64,000 nt of DNA from Sediminibacterium salmoneum NBRC 103935 (GCF_000511175.1 NZ_KI866530.1:1548919-1612918); one strand, 5' to 3'; shown: positions 44,397-54,939, numbered from the stretch's first letter. Translations and numbers: made by a program. The notes: generated by a model from the letters alone, not told the origin.

Positions 44397-45484
44397 TACA
44401 AGGATTGTAAAATTTCTTTAGCTATAAAATCAGCAGCGTTGCGCAAAGCCTGTTTGCGAATGGCCGCTTTCATTTCTTCCTGTTTCATTACTTCTTTGGA
44501 AATGGCCACTACTTCTTTTACCAGATCCGCTTTTGCATTTTCATCTTTCACTAAAATGGCAGCACCGTTATTCACCAATTGCATGGCATTGGCCGTTTGG
44601 TGATCTTCTGCTGCATGCGGATAAGGAACCAGGATGGCCACTTTACCTGTGATGCACAATTCGGTAACGGCCATTGCTCCCGCACGGCTGATAACCATAT
44701 CGGCAGCTGCATAGCCATATTCCATCTGGTTAATGAATTCGCCAACCCATACATTGTTGTATTTAGCAGCCGCATTTTTATATAATTCACTATTGGTTTT
44801 GCCCGTTTGCCAAATCAATTGCAAATCGTTTTGGCCAAATTCATCCAGCTGTTCCATCAAGGCATTGTTGATGCTGGCTGCACCCAGACTACCACCCACA
44901 GCCAATACGGTTGTTTTATCAGGATCCAGTTTAAAGAAGCGAAGCGCCTCTTCTCTTTGAATAGCGTTGCGCACAATAATATCACGAACCGGATTGCCAG
45001 ACACCAGTATTTTTTCTGCCGGAAAAAAACGCTCCATGCCAGGCGTAGCAACAAAAATTTTCGTGGCTTTTTTTCCCAGCATCATATTGCTCTTTCCCGC
45101 AAAGGAGTTGGCTTCATGAATAAATGTGGGAATACCTTTGCTCTGTGCATATTTTAAAACCGGGAAAGTAGAATAACCACCCACCCCTATTACCGCATCG
45201 GGTTGAAAGGAGGCAAAAATGCTTCTGACCTGAACAAAACTTTTGACGAGTTTCCAGGGCAGGGAAATATTTTTAAGTAAAGAGCTTCTGTTAAAACCTG
45301 CAATGTCCAGGCCATTGATTTCGTAACCCGCTTGTGGTACTTTCTCCATTTCCATTTTTCCCTTTGCTCCAATAAATAAAATCTGAGAGCTGGGCTGCAC
45401 ATGTTTAATTGCATTGGCAATGGCAATGGCCGGAAATATATGTCCGCCTGTACCTCCACCTGCTATGATAAATCGATTAGCCAT
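44396..45484 (-). CDS. murG: UDP-GlcNAc:lipid I N-acetylglucosaminyltransferase
   Basis: 362 residues from MANRFIIAGGGTGGHIFPA; the open frame extends 22 codons upstream into ftsW but that part is not family-like. The GGGTGGH lipid-phosphate loop, VIGVGGYSTFP, VGGSLGAASINN and SRAGAMAVTEL are all present. It makes lipid II at the inner membrane. It overlaps the 3' end of ftsW by 8 bp. Confidence 0.97.
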   Translation of the reverse strand: MANRFIIAGGGTGGHIFPAIAIANAIKHVQPSSQILFIGAKGKMEMEKVPQAGYEINGLDIAGFNRSSLLKNISLPWKLVKSFVQVRSIFASFQPDAVIGVGGYSTFPVLKYAQSKGIPTFIHEANSFAGKSNMMLGKKATKIFVATPGMERFFPAEKILVSGNPVRDIIVRNAIQREEALRFFKLDPDKTTVLAVGGSLGAASINNALMEQLDEFGQNDLQLIWQTGKTNSELYKNAAAKYNNVWVGEFINQMEYGYAAADMVISRAGAMAVTELCITGKVAILVPYPHAAEDHQTANAMQLVNNGAAILVKDENAKADLVKEVVAISKEVMKQEEMKAAIRKQALRNAADFIAKEILQSL

Positions 45485-46841
45485 TCGCGCGAGGATTTTG
45501 ATTTTGAAAAGAGTTGGTAACTGCACCGCTTGCTGCAACAGCAGCAACACTTACCGGTGTTGTATCCACAGGAGCCACTCCTGTTTCTATCGGAGCTTTT
45601 CCTTCCAGTTGTTCTACGTTTCGGCCCACACTCAACACAATGCCAATGGCCGCACAGGTAAACAGAAAGGAAGATCCTCCCATACTCACCAACGGAAGCG
45701 TAACCCCGGTAACAGGAACCAGGTTCACATTCACGGCCATATTAGCCACCGCCTGTATCACCAGGGTAAAGCTTAGTCCCAGCGCCAGAAATGCACCAAA
45801 TGCATAAGGGCATCGCCGGAAAATACTAATGCACCGGAACAGAAAGACCAGATAAATAAATATCATGAAAGCCCCGCCCAGCAAACCATATTCTTCAATG
45901 ATGATAGAATAAATAAAGTCGTTATAGGCTTGTGGCAAAAAGTTACGCTGCTGACTATTGCCTGGTCCTAATCCAATTAATACACTTCCATTCGAAATGG
46001 CAATCTTGGCCTGCTGCACCTGATAAGGCACTTCACTGTCTTTGGCGTACATAAAGTCCTGTACCCTTTTAACCCAGGTACCGACACGACCCATCGATTT
46101 CATTTTCTCAGCCACTGCAGGCTTTGCAATATCTTCCGATTTTTTACCATCATAGGAAAGCACGGCCACCGAAACAATAATAGCCACAGGAATCAGGGCT
46201 ACCATAATGGTGAGTAAAATATGTTTAAAGCTTACCCTGCCAATAAACATCAGCAACAAAGAAGTTGCACCCGTTAACAAGGCATTCGATAAGTTAGCAG
46301 GCATAATTAATGCGCAAATAATAATTACCGGTAACACCACAGGAAGGAATCCTTTTTTAAAATCCTTAATTACTTCCTGCTTTTTGCTCAGCATTTTAGA
46401 AATGTACATGAACAAAGCCAGCTTGGCAAAGTCACTGGTCTGAATAGTAAGGTTGATGATGGGTAATTTAATCCAGCGGCTTCCCTCATTAATTCTTGCA
46501 CCAAAAAACAATGTGTACAACAATAAAGGAATAGATAACATAAACAAGATAGTGGCTACCCGCGAGAAAAAAGTATAGTTAACCCGATGCAAAAAATACA
46601 TGATGATTAACCCCAGCATAGAGAAAGACAGCTGCTTAAATAAATAGATATTGGTATTGCCCTTGTATGTTTTATATGCCAGAGATCCCGTGGCACTATA
46701 CACTACCAGAATTGAAATAAGGGACAATATCAATACAATACCCCAGATGTACTTATCACCACGGGTACGGGTAAGCAATTGCTTGCGTACCCCATCTACC
46801 GAGGGGATTTGAGAAAAAAGGGTATCTTTTATTTCAGACAT
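45477..46841 (-). CDS. ftsW: Lipid II polymerase FtsW (SEDS family)
   Basis: 454 residues with about ten membrane segments. SEDS-family blocks are visible: VVYSATGSLAYK near the start, GLGPGNSQQRNFLPQAYNDF, IIIEEYGLLGG and TGVTLPLVSMGGSSFL. It polymerises septal glycan together with FtsI. The C-terminal ~45 residues are a variable Ala/Val-rich tail. The start overlaps murD's stop by 1 bp. Confidence 0.96.
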   Translation of the reverse strand: MSEIKDTLFSQIPSVDGVRKQLLTRTRGDKYIWGIVLILSLISILVVYSATGSLAYKTYKGNTNIYLFKQLSFSMLGLIIMYFLHRVNYTFFSRVATILFMLSIPLLLYTLFFGARINEGSRWIKLPIINLTIQTSDFAKLALFMYISKMLSKKQEVIKDFKKGFLPVVLPVIIICALIMPANLSNALLTGATSLLLMFIGRVSFKHILLTIMVALIPVAIIVSVAVLSYDGKKSEDIAKPAVAEKMKSMGRVGTWVKRVQDFMYAKDSEVPYQVQQAKIAISNGSVLIGLGPGNSQQRNFLPQAYNDFIYSIIIEEYGLLGGAFMIFIYLVFLFRCISIFRRCPYAFGAFLALGLSFTLVIQAVANMAVNVNLVPVTGVTLPLVSMGGSSFLFTCAAIGIVLSVGRNVEQLEGKAPIETGVAPVDTTPVSVAAVAASGAVTNSFQNQNPRANG

Positions 46842-48181
46842 TATAATTCCTTAACAGCTTCTTTAAATTGGGTTCCTCTGTCTTCGTAGTTCTTGAATAA
46901 ATCAAAGCTGGCGCAGGCAGGGCTTAACAAAACCACTTCGTCTTTACCGGCAGCTCTGAAGGCAGCATTCACCGCTTTCTTGGCACTGTCTGCTTCAATG
47001 ATGGTTGGAACAATATCTTTAAAAGCTTCAATGATTTTGCTGTTGTCTGTTCCCATACAAACAATGGCTTTCACTTTTTCCTTTACCAGTTCTTCTATTA
47101 ATGTGTAGTCGTTTCCTTTGTCAACACCACCCAGAATTAAAACCGTTGGCTTATTCATACTTTCCAACGCATACCAGGTACTGTTTACATTGGTGGCTTT
47201 GCTGTCGTTGATAAATTCAACGCCGCGAACCATTGCAACAAACTCCATGCGATGCTCCAGGCTATGGAAGTTCTTTACAGCATCCCGGATTTTTTCTTTT
47301 CTGATACCAATGGTTGCTGCTGCAATACCCGCTGCCATTGTGTTGTACTGGTTGTGCTTACCCTTCAGGGCAAAATCATAAATGCTCATGCTTACTCTTT
47401 CTTCCTGGATGCGCAGCATCATCTGGTCGCCCTTGATGTAGCCGCCTTTTTTTACTTCTTGTTTCATAGAGAATGGTAGTGGGTTAGTATGGATAGTTAG
47501 TAATGGGAGTTTTTGCTGAATCACTTCGTCGTCTAAACAGAAGATGAAGAAATCCTCATCGGTCTGGTTTTCGATGATGCGAAACTTAGACCGTATATAA
47601 TTGTCGAACACATAATTGTAACGGTCTAAATGGTCTTCCGTAATATTGAGCAATACGCTTACATTGGGTCGGAAGGTTTTAATATCATCTAATTGAAAAG
47701 AACTGATTTCAATAATGTAGAGCGGTTTGGGGTCTTCTGCCACCTGACGGGCAAATGAATAACCAATATTCCCCACCATGGCACAATCCAGTTCTGCCGT
47801 TCTGCAGATATGATAAATTAAAGCCGTAGTGGTGCTTTTGCCATTGCTGCCAGTGATGGCAATAATTTTGCTATCACCTTTGTAACGATAAGCCAATTCA
47901 ATTTCACTGATCACCGGAATACCTTTAGCACGAATGGCTTTCACCATTTCATTCTTTTCCGGAATGCCTGGACTCTTAACCACTTCGTCTGCCGCTAAAA
48001 TTCTTTCTTCGCTATGACCGCCTTCCTCAAATTCAATTCCGTTCGCGCGCAGTTCCGCTTTGTAAATTTCCTTGAGTGAGCCACCGTCGGACAGGAATAC
48101 GTTCAGCCCCTTGTGCTTGGCCAATACAGCCGCACCTACTCCGCTTTCGCCTCCGCCTAATATGATAATATTATTACTCAC
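46841..48181 (-). CDS. murD: UDP-N-acetylmuramoylalanine--D-glutamate ligase
   Basis: 446 residues: N-terminal IILGGGESGVGAAVLAKHKG, ATP-binding ITGSNGKSTTTALIYHI, LNITEDHLDRY and the C-terminal NDSKATNVNSTWYALESM and LLSPACASFDLFKNYEDRG. It adds D-Glu in peptidoglycan precursor synthesis. Confidence 0.97.
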   Translation of the reverse strand: MSNNIIILGGGESGVGAAVLAKHKGLNVFLSDGGSLKEIYKAELRANGIEFEEGGHSEERILAADEVVKSPGIPEKNEMVKAIRAKGIPVISEIELAYRYKGDSKIIAITGSNGKSTTTALIYHICRTAELDCAMVGNIGYSFARQVAEDPKPLYIIEISSFQLDDIKTFRPNVSVLLNITEDHLDRYNYVFDNYIRSKFRIIENQTDEDFFIFCLDDEVIQQKLPLLTIHTNPLPFSMKQEVKKGGYIKGDQMMLRIQEERVSMSIYDFALKGKHNQYNTMAAGIAAATIGIRKEKIRDAVKNFHSLEHRMEFVAMVRGVEFINDSKATNVNSTWYALESMNKPTVLILGGVDKGNDYTLIEELVKEKVKAIVCMGTDNSKIIEAFKDIVPTIIEADSAKKAVNAAFRAAGKDEVVLLSPACASFDLFKNYEDRGTQFKEAVKEL

Positions 48182-48187
48182 TTTCTT

Positions 48188-49504
48188 TTATCTGATTTTT
48201 AAGGATACTACACTCATTACCACCAGCATGATGGTTACAATCCAGAAACGAACCGCAATCTTGCTTTCATGAAATCCTTTCTTCTGATAGTGATGATGCA
48301 ATGGACTCATTAAAAACACTCTTCTTCCTTCACCGTATTTCTTCTTAGTGTACTTAAAGTATCCTACCTGAATCATCACACTTAAATTTTCTACCAGGAA
48401 CACGCCACAGAAAATAGGAATCAACCATTCTTTTCTTACAATGATGGCTAAGGAAGCAATAATGCCACCCAGTGCAAGGCTGCCCGTATCGCCCATGAAT
48501 ACCTGAGCAGGAAAAGCATTGTACCATAAGAATCCAATACAAGCCCCTACGAATGCACCCACAAAAATGGTGAGCTCACCCAGGTTCGGGATATACATGA
48601 TGTTCAGGTAATCGGCAAAAATGTAGTTGGAACTTACATAGATGAATACCAGCAAACCCGCACCAATAATGGCACTCACACCGGCAGCCAATCCATCCAA
48701 TCCATCTGTAAGGTTGGCACCGTTACTAACAGCAGTAATAATCAGGGTCACAATCAGGATGTACACAATCCAGGTATATTTCTCTGCACCCTCTCCCATC
48801 CAGCTGATCAGCTTGCTGTAATTGAACTCATGGTTCTTTACAAAAGGGATGGTAGTGATGGGCGTTTTTACTTTCACGAATTTTCTTTCCAATCCATTTA
48901 TTTGACGAACAATAATGGTTGAATCTTTCGCAAATCTTTCTCCTTCCTGCAACATAGAAACTTTACGCGCAGAACCAATAATTTCTCTTTCTACCGTTAC
49001 GGCATTGCTGAAATAAAGGGTAGTACCAATGATGATTCCCAATCCTACCTGACCAATAATTTTAGAGATACCGGCCAATCCATCAGAATCTTTTTTCTTG
49101 TAGGTTTCGCCTTTTTGTTGTGCTGCTTTTCTGGCGCGAATTTTAAACAGGTCGTCCAGAAAGCCAATGATACCCAACCAAACCGTACAAAGTACCATCA
49201 GTCGCACATATACTTTATCTAAATTGGCAAACAATAAGGTTGGAATAAGAATGCTCAGCAAAATAATGATACCGCCCATGGTAGGAGTTCCTTTCTTCTG
49301 CTCCTGACCCGCCAATCCTAAATCTCTTACCGACTCCCCAATTTGCTTTTTCTGTAAAAACAGAATGATGCGTTTTCCATACACTGTTGCAATTACCAAG
49401 CTCAATACAATCGCCATTGCAATCCTGAAAGTCAGGAACTGAAACAGCCCGGCTCCGGGAATATCGAAGCTTTGTTTTAGCCAGTTAAATAATTGATATA
49501 ACAT
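48188..49504 (-). CDS. mraY: Phospho-MurNAc-pentapeptide transferase
   Basis: 438 residues with about ten membrane helices. MraY motifs: [42 protein letters not shown] and [11 protein letters not shown]. It makes lipid I on undecaprenyl phosphate. It is longer than the usual ~360 residues because of a roughly 75-residue insertion (about 175-250: [18 protein letters not shown] and following), a pattern common in Bacteroidota. Confidence 0.97.
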   Translation of the reverse strand: MLYQLFNWLKQSFDIPGAGLFQFLTFRIAMAIVLSLVIATVYGKRIILFLQKKQIGESVRDLGLAGQEQKKGTPTMGGIIILLSILIPTLLFANLDKVYVRLMVLCTVWLGIIGFLDDLFKIRARKAAQQKGETYKKKDSDGLAGISKIIGQVGLGIIIGTTLYFSNAVTVEREIIGSARKVSMLQEGERFAKDSTIIVRQINGLERKFVKVKTPITTIPFVKNHEFNYSKLISWMGEGAEKYTWIVYILIVTLIITAVSNGANLTDGLDGLAAGVSAIIGAGLLVFIYVSSNYIFADYLNIMYIPNLGELTIFVGAFVGACIGFLWYNAFPAQVFMGDTGSLALGGIIASLAIIVRKEWLIPIFCGVFLVENLSVMIQVGYFKYTKKKYGEGRRVFLMSPLHHHYQKKGFHESKIAVRFWIVTIMLVVMSVVSLKIR

Positions 49505-49513
49505 AGTATGGGT

Positions 49514-50977
49514 TTATTGGGTAATGGTGGTAAATGCTTTTTGTAAAACTTCTTTATCGTCAAAAGGAAGTTTCACTCCATTGATGTCCTGGTATTTCTC
49601 GTGTCCTTTTCCGGCCACCAGAATAATGTCTTCCGGCTTGGCCATTCTTACTGCTTCTTCAATTGCCTGCTTGCGATCTACCAGGGTGATATACTTTCTT
49701 TTTGCCGCACTGCTCAGTCCTTCTTCCATATCGCGCAGAATAGCTTCAGGGTCTTCCGTGCGGGGATTATCACTGGTTAAAATCACGCGGTCGCTCCAGT
49801 CGCAGGCTGCCTGCGCCATTACAGGACGTTTTGTTTTGTCTCTGTCTCCACCACAACCTACCACTGTGATGATTTGCTCGTAGCCCTTGCGCAATTTTTT
49901 AATGGTGCTCAATACATTTTCCAATGCATCGGGGGTATGTGCATAGTCTACAATACCAATGATATTGTTGGCACTGATGATATAATCGAAGCGGCCTTCT
50001 GCACCGGTAAGCATGCTTAATGCAGTTAGTACTTCTGAACTTTCAACACCCAAACAAACGGCCGCACCATACACCGCCAGTAAGTTGTAGGCATTGAATG
50101 TTCCAATTAGACGAAAATGCACTTCCTGGTCATTGATGGTCATCACCAAACCTGTCAATGCATTTTCTAATATTTTTCCCTTGAAAGCAGCCATGGTTTT
50201 AAGGCTGTACAAGTATTTAGTAGCGTTGGTATTCTGCAACATCACTTCTCCGCGTTTATCATCAGCATTAGAGATGGCAAATGCATCAGCAGATAAATCA
50301 TCGAAGAATTTTTTCTTTACACGGATATACTCATCAAAAGTTTTGTGATAGTCTAAATGATCGTGTGTGATATTGCTGAACAAAGCACCGTTGAACTGCA
50401 ATCCGGTAATGCGGTGCTGATGAATGGCATGACTGCTGCACTCCATAAAAACATAAGAGCAACCCTCGTCCACCATTTTGCGCAACAAGGCATTCAGGCT
50501 GATGGCATCGGGTGTGGTATGCGTGGCTGGAATAATAGTATCATCAATCTGATTCTGAACCGTACTGATTAAGCCACAACTATACCCTAACTGACGGAAC
50601 AACTTGAATAATAAAGTAGCAATGGTGGTTTTACCGTTGGTACCCGTAACACCCACCAGCTTTACTTCTGCAGAAGGATGATTATAAAACTCAACTGCCA
50701 TGCGCGCAGCTGCTTCTCCACTGCTGGCCACTTTAATATAAGTAACCGCAGCATCAAGCTCAGCAGGAAGGCTTTCGCAAACAATGGCAACCGCACCCAA
50801 CTCAATAGCTTTACCAATAAAAGCATGGCCATCGCTCTGTGCTCCTGTAATGGCAACAAATACAGCACCAGCTTTCACTTTCCTTGAGTCGATCTCAATG
50901 GCAGTAATGTCCTTATTCAAGGCACCAGTTACCTGCTGCGTTTTGGTTTGAATAAGAAGTTGCTGTAGCGTTTTCAT
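49514..50977 (-). CDS. murE: UDP-MurNAc-L-Ala-D-Glu:meso-diaminopimelate ligase
   Basis: 487 residues: GVTGTNGKTTIATLLFKL ATP-binding loop, TTPDAISLNALLRKMVDEG, SNITHDHLDYH, and LTSDNPRTEDP. The DNPR motif is the meso-diaminopimelate signature, so the peptidoglycan is predicted DAP-type. No murF gene follows in this cluster. Confidence 0.96.
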   Translation of the reverse strand: MKTLQQLLIQTKTQQVTGALNKDITAIEIDSRKVKAGAVFVAITGAQSDGHAFIGKAIELGAVAIVCESLPAELDAAVTYIKVASSGEAAARMAVEFYNHPSAEVKLVGVTGTNGKTTIATLLFKLFRQLGYSCGLISTVQNQIDDTIIPATHTTPDAISLNALLRKMVDEGCSYVFMECSSHAIHQHRITGLQFNGALFSNITHDHLDYHKTFDEYIRVKKKFFDDLSADAFAISNADDKRGEVMLQNTNATKYLYSLKTMAAFKGKILENALTGLVMTINDQEVHFRLIGTFNAYNLLAVYGAAVCLGVESSEVLTALSMLTGAEGRFDYIISANNIIGIVDYAHTPDALENVLSTIKKLRKGYEQIITVVGCGGDRDKTKRPVMAQAACDWSDRVILTSDNPRTEDPEAILRDMEEGLSSAAKRKYITLVDRKQAIEEAVRMAKPEDIILVAGKGHEKYQDINGVKLPFDDKEVLQKAFTTITQ

Positions 50978-51032
50978 TGGGTTATTTTTAACAGTTAAGT
51001 TTCTTTAGTTATGTCGTCTATTATTTTGTTAT

Positions 51033-53144
51033 TTAATTAAGACTCAGCTGCACCAGTTGCCCCTTCGCAATCGGCTGTCCGGGAACAATCGACTGCTCTG
51101 TTACTTTTCCTCTTCCTTTCACCTGCACCATCAATCCCATTTCTTCGCAGAGATAAATGGCGTCTTTTAATCCCAGGCCTTTCAACGGAGGCATGGCATT
51201 TTTATTCACCGGCATTCTTTGCAGTACTGCTTTCGCACTGTTCTTATTTACACGGGTCCACTCATCTGCTCTTCCGGTAGAATCTGAAAAACCAATTTTT
51301 AATTTTTCAGTCAGGTACATCAAATCTGCCTTGTATCCGTTATAGGCAAAGAAGCTGCTGTCCTTTTTATTGGATCCTGCAATCAGGGTTTTATTGGTCT
51401 TGATATAAGTGCCATACAAACGATCCGAAATTTCCTTGAACACCGGCCCTGCCACAGCAGCGCCATAGAATACAGGAGCAAAAGGTTTGTTCTTAATTAC
51501 TACTACACAAGTGTATTGCGGATTATCAGCAGGAAAATATCCGGCAAATGAACTCTGATAAATTTTACTGCTGTATCCTCTGTTGCCATCTGCCACCAAC
51601 GCCGTTCCTGTTTTACCCGCTACTTTATAAGGTGTGCCAGCAAACAAAGACTTGGCCGTACCTGAAATACAAACCCCTTCCAGACTGGCTTTCAACATTG
51701 CAAGTGTTGATGGGCTGCAGATTTGCGTATCTAAAACCACTGGTGGAATTTCTTTCAACAACACCCCTTCTTCTTTAATGCTGCTAACCAAATAAGGACG
51801 CATCATTACTCCGTTATTCGCAACCGCATTGTATAACATAGCCGTATGCAATGGACTGATGGCAAGGTTATATCCAAAGCTCATCCAGGGCAAAGTGGTA
51901 GGACCATATAATTTAGAACCCGGACGATGAATCACCGGCCTGCGCTCTCCTACCAAATCAATTCCTGTAATGGTATCCATGCGCATCTTACGCAAATGCT
52001 TCAGGTACTGCTGCGGATTATTCAGGTAATGCGTAACCGCCATTTTAGCCATGGCTACATTCGAACTCAATTCAAAAGCCTGCTTTACGGTTACAATATT
52101 CTCAGCATGTCTTTCAGAATCATACACGGTTTGACCTGCAATTCTCCATGCACCGTTCTCCAGGTTAATGGTTTGATTCAGGTTTACTTTCTTGTCTTCC
52201 AGCAAAGCCATTAATGTGGCCAGCTTAAAAGTAGATCCCGGTTCGCTGGGTGTAATCGCATGGTTTAAATTTTCCCAGTAAGAGCCATCGGGCATTCTGC
52301 CCAGATTGGCAATGGCTTTTACTTTTCCGGTCTTGGTTTCCATTACAATTACACAACCATTTTCCGCTTCGTTCTTCACCATCATTTTCATCAAAGCTGC
52401 TTCAGCAATGTCCTGAATAAATACATCAATGGTGCTCACAATATCTTTACCCGTCTCTGGTTCTACCAGGTAAGTATCATCCACAGGAACGCCAACTCCA
52501 CCTGCAATGGAACGAACAGTCTGCTTACCGTTTCTTCCTTTTAAAACTGCATCGTAGGTTTTTTCCAAACCCACTTTATTAGAATCACGGGCCAGACCAA
52601 TGGTTCTGAAAGCCAGCATCTGATAAGGATTCAGGCGAACCGTGCGCTCATTGGCAATCATACCGCTTTTGTAACGACCCAGTTTAAACAAAGGAAATTT
52701 GCGTAAAGAATCGTACTGCGTAAAACTGATTTTTTTCTTCAGTGGAAAATATCCTTCCTGCGCTTTGTACGCCTGCTGCAATACTCTTTTGTATTCCACC
52801 GGACTCATATCCTTGAACAGTTGTGCTAAACAATAACTCAAAGAATCTATATTCTCTCTAAAACGCAGTCCGTTTTTCTCTCTTAATCCCGCAACGCGGA
52901 AATCAATGAAAATATCAAACTGCGGAATAGAAGTACTCAACATCTGACCGTCTTCAGAATAGATAGTACCACGCTCTGCTTCAATTTCATCAATGCGCTG
53001 GTGCAAACTATCGCTCATGCTTCTCCACTTGGCTCCCTCTACTTGCTGAATGTAAACCGCTTTACCAAAGATGGCGATACAGGCAACTACCATCAGTATA
53101 TAACTGAGGTACACTCTCCATAGTATATCGCGTTTTACTTCCAT
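51033..53144 (-). CDS. ftsI: Septal penicillin-binding protein FtsI (PBP3) with PASTA domain
   Basis: 703 residues: N-terminal membrane anchor (about 13-30), dimerisation domain (ERGTIYSEDGQMLST), then the transpeptidase domain with SxxK at Ser304 (EPGSTFKLAT), SxN at 360-362 (ELSSNVA) and KTGTA in VAGKTGTALV. The last ~55 residues form one PASTA domain (MPPLKGLGLKDAIYLCEEMG). Cross-links septal peptidoglycan with FtsW. It lies 55 bp upstream of murE. Confidence 0.95.
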   Translation of the reverse strand: MEVKRDILWRVYLSYILMVVACIAIFGKAVYIQQVEGAKWRSMSDSLHQRIDEIEAERGTIYSEDGQMLSTSIPQFDIFIDFRVAGLREKNGLRFRENIDSLSYCLAQLFKDMSPVEYKRVLQQAYKAQEGYFPLKKKISFTQYDSLRKFPLFKLGRYKSGMIANERTVRLNPYQMLAFRTIGLARDSNKVGLEKTYDAVLKGRNGKQTVRSIAGGVGVPVDDTYLVEPETGKDIVSTIDVFIQDIAEAALMKMMVKNEAENGCVIVMETKTGKVKAIANLGRMPDGSYWENLNHAITPSEPGSTFKLATLMALLEDKKVNLNQTINLENGAWRIAGQTVYDSERHAENIVTVKQAFELSSNVAMAKMAVTHYLNNPQQYLKHLRKMRMDTITGIDLVGERRPVIHRPGSKLYGPTTLPWMSFGYNLAISPLHTAMLYNAVANNGVMMRPYLVSSIKEEGVLLKEIPPVVLDTQICSPSTLAMLKASLEGVCISGTAKSLFAGTPYKVAGKTGTALVADGNRGYSSKIYQSSFAGYFPADNPQYTCVVVIKNKPFAPVFYGAAVAGPVFKEISDRLYGTYIKTNKTLIAGSNKKDSSFFAYNGYKADLMYLTEKLKIGFSDSTGRADEWTRVNKNSAKAVLQRMPVNKNAMPPLKGLGLKDAIYLCEEMGLMVQVKGRGKVTEQSIVPGQPIAKGQLVQLSLN

Positions 53145-53455
53145 TATTTCTGAATGCGCTCGGGCATTTCCTTACTTATTTTTAAACCCATGGGTTCCAC
53201 CAACTTCACAATCTGCGACTCCTCCGTTTTGTACATCAATTCACTCTTCAAAGTCTTGTAGGTAAACTGCAATTCCTTCAATTCGTTATTGATGCTATTA
53301 ATACGGCGTATGGTTTTATCGGCCATATGTCCGTTGGCTATATACAGTACTGCTAAAAGAGATAGGAAAAGGAAGAAACCAATATTCTTCACTATCCACT
53401 CATAGTTAAGCAAACCCTTAATGGGGTTCTTAGGATTTGTTTTGTTTTCGGGCAC
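53144..53455 (-). CDS. ftsL: FtsL-like cell division protein
   Basis: 103 residues: one membrane segment (FFLFLSLLAVLYIANG) then a short coiled coil (ELKELQFTYKTLKSELMYKT). Too short and divergent for a motif-based call; the position between rsmH and ftsI and the topology identify it as the FtsL-type divisome subunit. It overlaps the ftsI start by 1 bp. Confidence 0.8.
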   Translation of the reverse strand: MPENKTNPKNPIKGLLNYEWIVKNIGFFLFLSLLAVLYIANGHMADKTIRRINSINNELKELQFTYKTLKSELMYKTEESQIVKLVEPMGLKISKEMPERIQK

Positions 53456-53465
53456 GGTATATATA

Positions 53466-54383
53466 TTACAAGCGCGCTGCTGCTCTCAGCTTTGCGCTTC
53501 TACTTCTGCTATTTCTTTTCAACTCTACTGCACCAGCCGTTATGGGCTTCTTATTCACCAGTTGAAAATGCTTTGGTTTCTCAATTGACAAGAGTGGATG
53601 ATCTATTACTTCTTCAAAAGTTCCCTGCTTGAAAAAGTTTTTCACCAATCTGTCTTCCAGCGAGTGGAAAGTAATGATGGCAGCAATTCCTCCGGGCTTC
53701 AACACTTTGGTTAACTGCTCTAACATTTCTTTCAGCGCTCCCATCTCATCGTTCACTTCAATTCTAAGCGCCTGAAAAACCTGGGCTAAATATTTATTGG
53801 GATTTCCTTTTACCACTGCACTAATCAAAGCCTTGAACTGCTCGATGGTTGCAAAAGGTAAGCGGGCTCTCTGCTGAACAATCTGTGCAGCAAGGGTTTT
53901 GGCGTTGGTTACTTCCCCATACTGTTCAAACAATTTGTGCAACTGTTGTTCAGAATAGGTTTTAATAATGTCGGCAGCTGTAAGGGTTTGTCTTCTATCC
54001 ATCCGCATGTCCATCGGACCTTCAAAGCGAATAGAGAAACCGCGCTCTCCTTCATCAAACTGGTGCGAGCTCACACCCAGATCCGCTAACACTCCATCCA
54101 CCTGATCTATCCCATGCAAACGCAAAAAGCGATGCAGGTGACGAAAGTTTTGCGGAATGAATAAGAGACGAGGTTCGTTCTGAATATTCTGTTGCGCATC
54201 TGCATCCTGATCAAATGCAATCAGCTTGCCCTTGGGCCCCAGTTTTTCCAGAATGCCTCTGCTATGACCACCCCCACCAAATGTGCAGTCTACATAAATT
54301 CCATCCGGAACAATCGACAACGCATCCAGGGTTTCGTGGTAGAGCACCGGAACATGATAATCGTTAGCAGGTATTTTTTCCAT
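53466..54383 (-). CDS. rsmH: 16S rRNA (cytosine-N4)-methyltransferase
   Basis: 305 residues: SAM-binding YVDCTFGGGGHSRGILE, DLGVSSHQFDEGERGFS, MRMDRRQTLTAADII and FHSLEDRLVKNFF. It methylates C1402 of 16S rRNA. Second gene of the dcw cluster, 4 bp from mraZ. Confidence 0.96.
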   Translation of the reverse strand: MEKIPANDYHVPVLYHETLDALSIVPDGIYVDCTFGGGGHSRGILEKLGPKGKLIAFDQDADAQQNIQNEPRLLFIPQNFRHLHRFLRLHGIDQVDGVLADLGVSSHQFDEGERGFSIRFEGPMDMRMDRRQTLTAADIIKTYSEQQLHKLFEQYGEVTNAKTLAAQIVQQRARLPFATIEQFKALISAVVKGNPNKYLAQVFQALRIEVNDEMGALKEMLEQLTKVLKPGGIAAIITFHSLEDRLVKNFFKQGTFEEVIDHPLLSIEKPKHFQLVNKKPITAGAVELKRNSRSRSAKLRAAARL

Positions 54384-54387
54384 GCTA

Positions 54388-54852
54388 TTATTTATCTTGT
54401 TTTTTATCTGCCTCTGCCATCACTTCCTGCGCCAGGCTACTGAAAGCCTCCGCTGAGAAATCCTCAAAGAGCTGTTTGTACTTCGCTGCATCCCAGATTT
54501 CAAAACGGTCCATGGCGGCAGCTAGTACAATGTCTTTGGAAAGGCCCGCGAATTCCTTTAATGAAGCAGGCAATAACATTCTGCCGGCAGCATCCAGTTC
54601 AATCTCGGTAGCACCTCCCAAAAACTGACGTCTGAATTGACGTACTTTTGGATCAAAATCATTTAACTGGCTAATCTTAGAAATAATGAGTTCCCAACTT
54701 TTGATCGGATACAGCGTGAGGCATTTTTCAAACCCACGACCCAGAATAAAGCGCGACTCTCCTTCAGGCAATTGCTTTCTCAGCCCGCCCGGAAGGAGGA
54801 AACGCCCTTTGGCGTCTACCGTTGCTTCATATTCTCCGTGAAATCCGATCAT
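54388..54852 (-). CDS. mraZ: Transcriptional regulator MraZ
   Basis: 154 residues from MIGFHGEYEATVDAKGRFLLP; the 13 codons upstream of this ATG are not family-like. Two SpoVT/AbrB-like domains with paired motifs VDAKGRFLLP and LDAAGRMLLP. MraZ forms a ring and represses the dcw cluster in other bacteria. It heads the cluster here, and the region upstream holds the box array at 54878-54924, whose near end is 26 bp from the ATG. A TAAACTTG (54877-54870) may be its -7 element. Confidence 0.95.
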   Translation of the reverse strand: MIGFHGEYEATVDAKGRFLLPGGLRKQLPEGESRFILGRGFEKCLTLYPIKSWELIISKISQLNDFDPKVRQFRRQFLGGATEIELDAAGRMLLPASLKEFAGLSKDIVLAAAMDRFEIWDAAKYKQLFEDFSAEAFSSLAQEVMAEADKKQDK

Positions 54853-54877
54853 AAGTGAATAAATATTTCCAAGTTTA

Positions 54878-54924
54878 CCACTTGTTGACACAAAATAACA
54901 CTTTTTCCCACTTTTAACCCAAAA
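54878..54924 (-). promoter_or_regulatory. MraZ box array (10-bp periodic operator)
   Basis: On the minus strand five 7-mers recur exactly every 10 bp: TTTTGGG, AAAGTGG, AAAGTGT, TTTGTGT, CAAGTGG, each separated by 3 bp. This fits the AAAGTG[T/G]-N3 direct-repeat operators known for MraZ in mollicutes, and the TGGG-type repeats of E. coli. Predicted autoregulation of the dcw operon by MraZ; the last two copies are the least like the consensus. Confidence 0.75.
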
Positions 54925-54939
54925 ATGGGGGTCTTGTAT

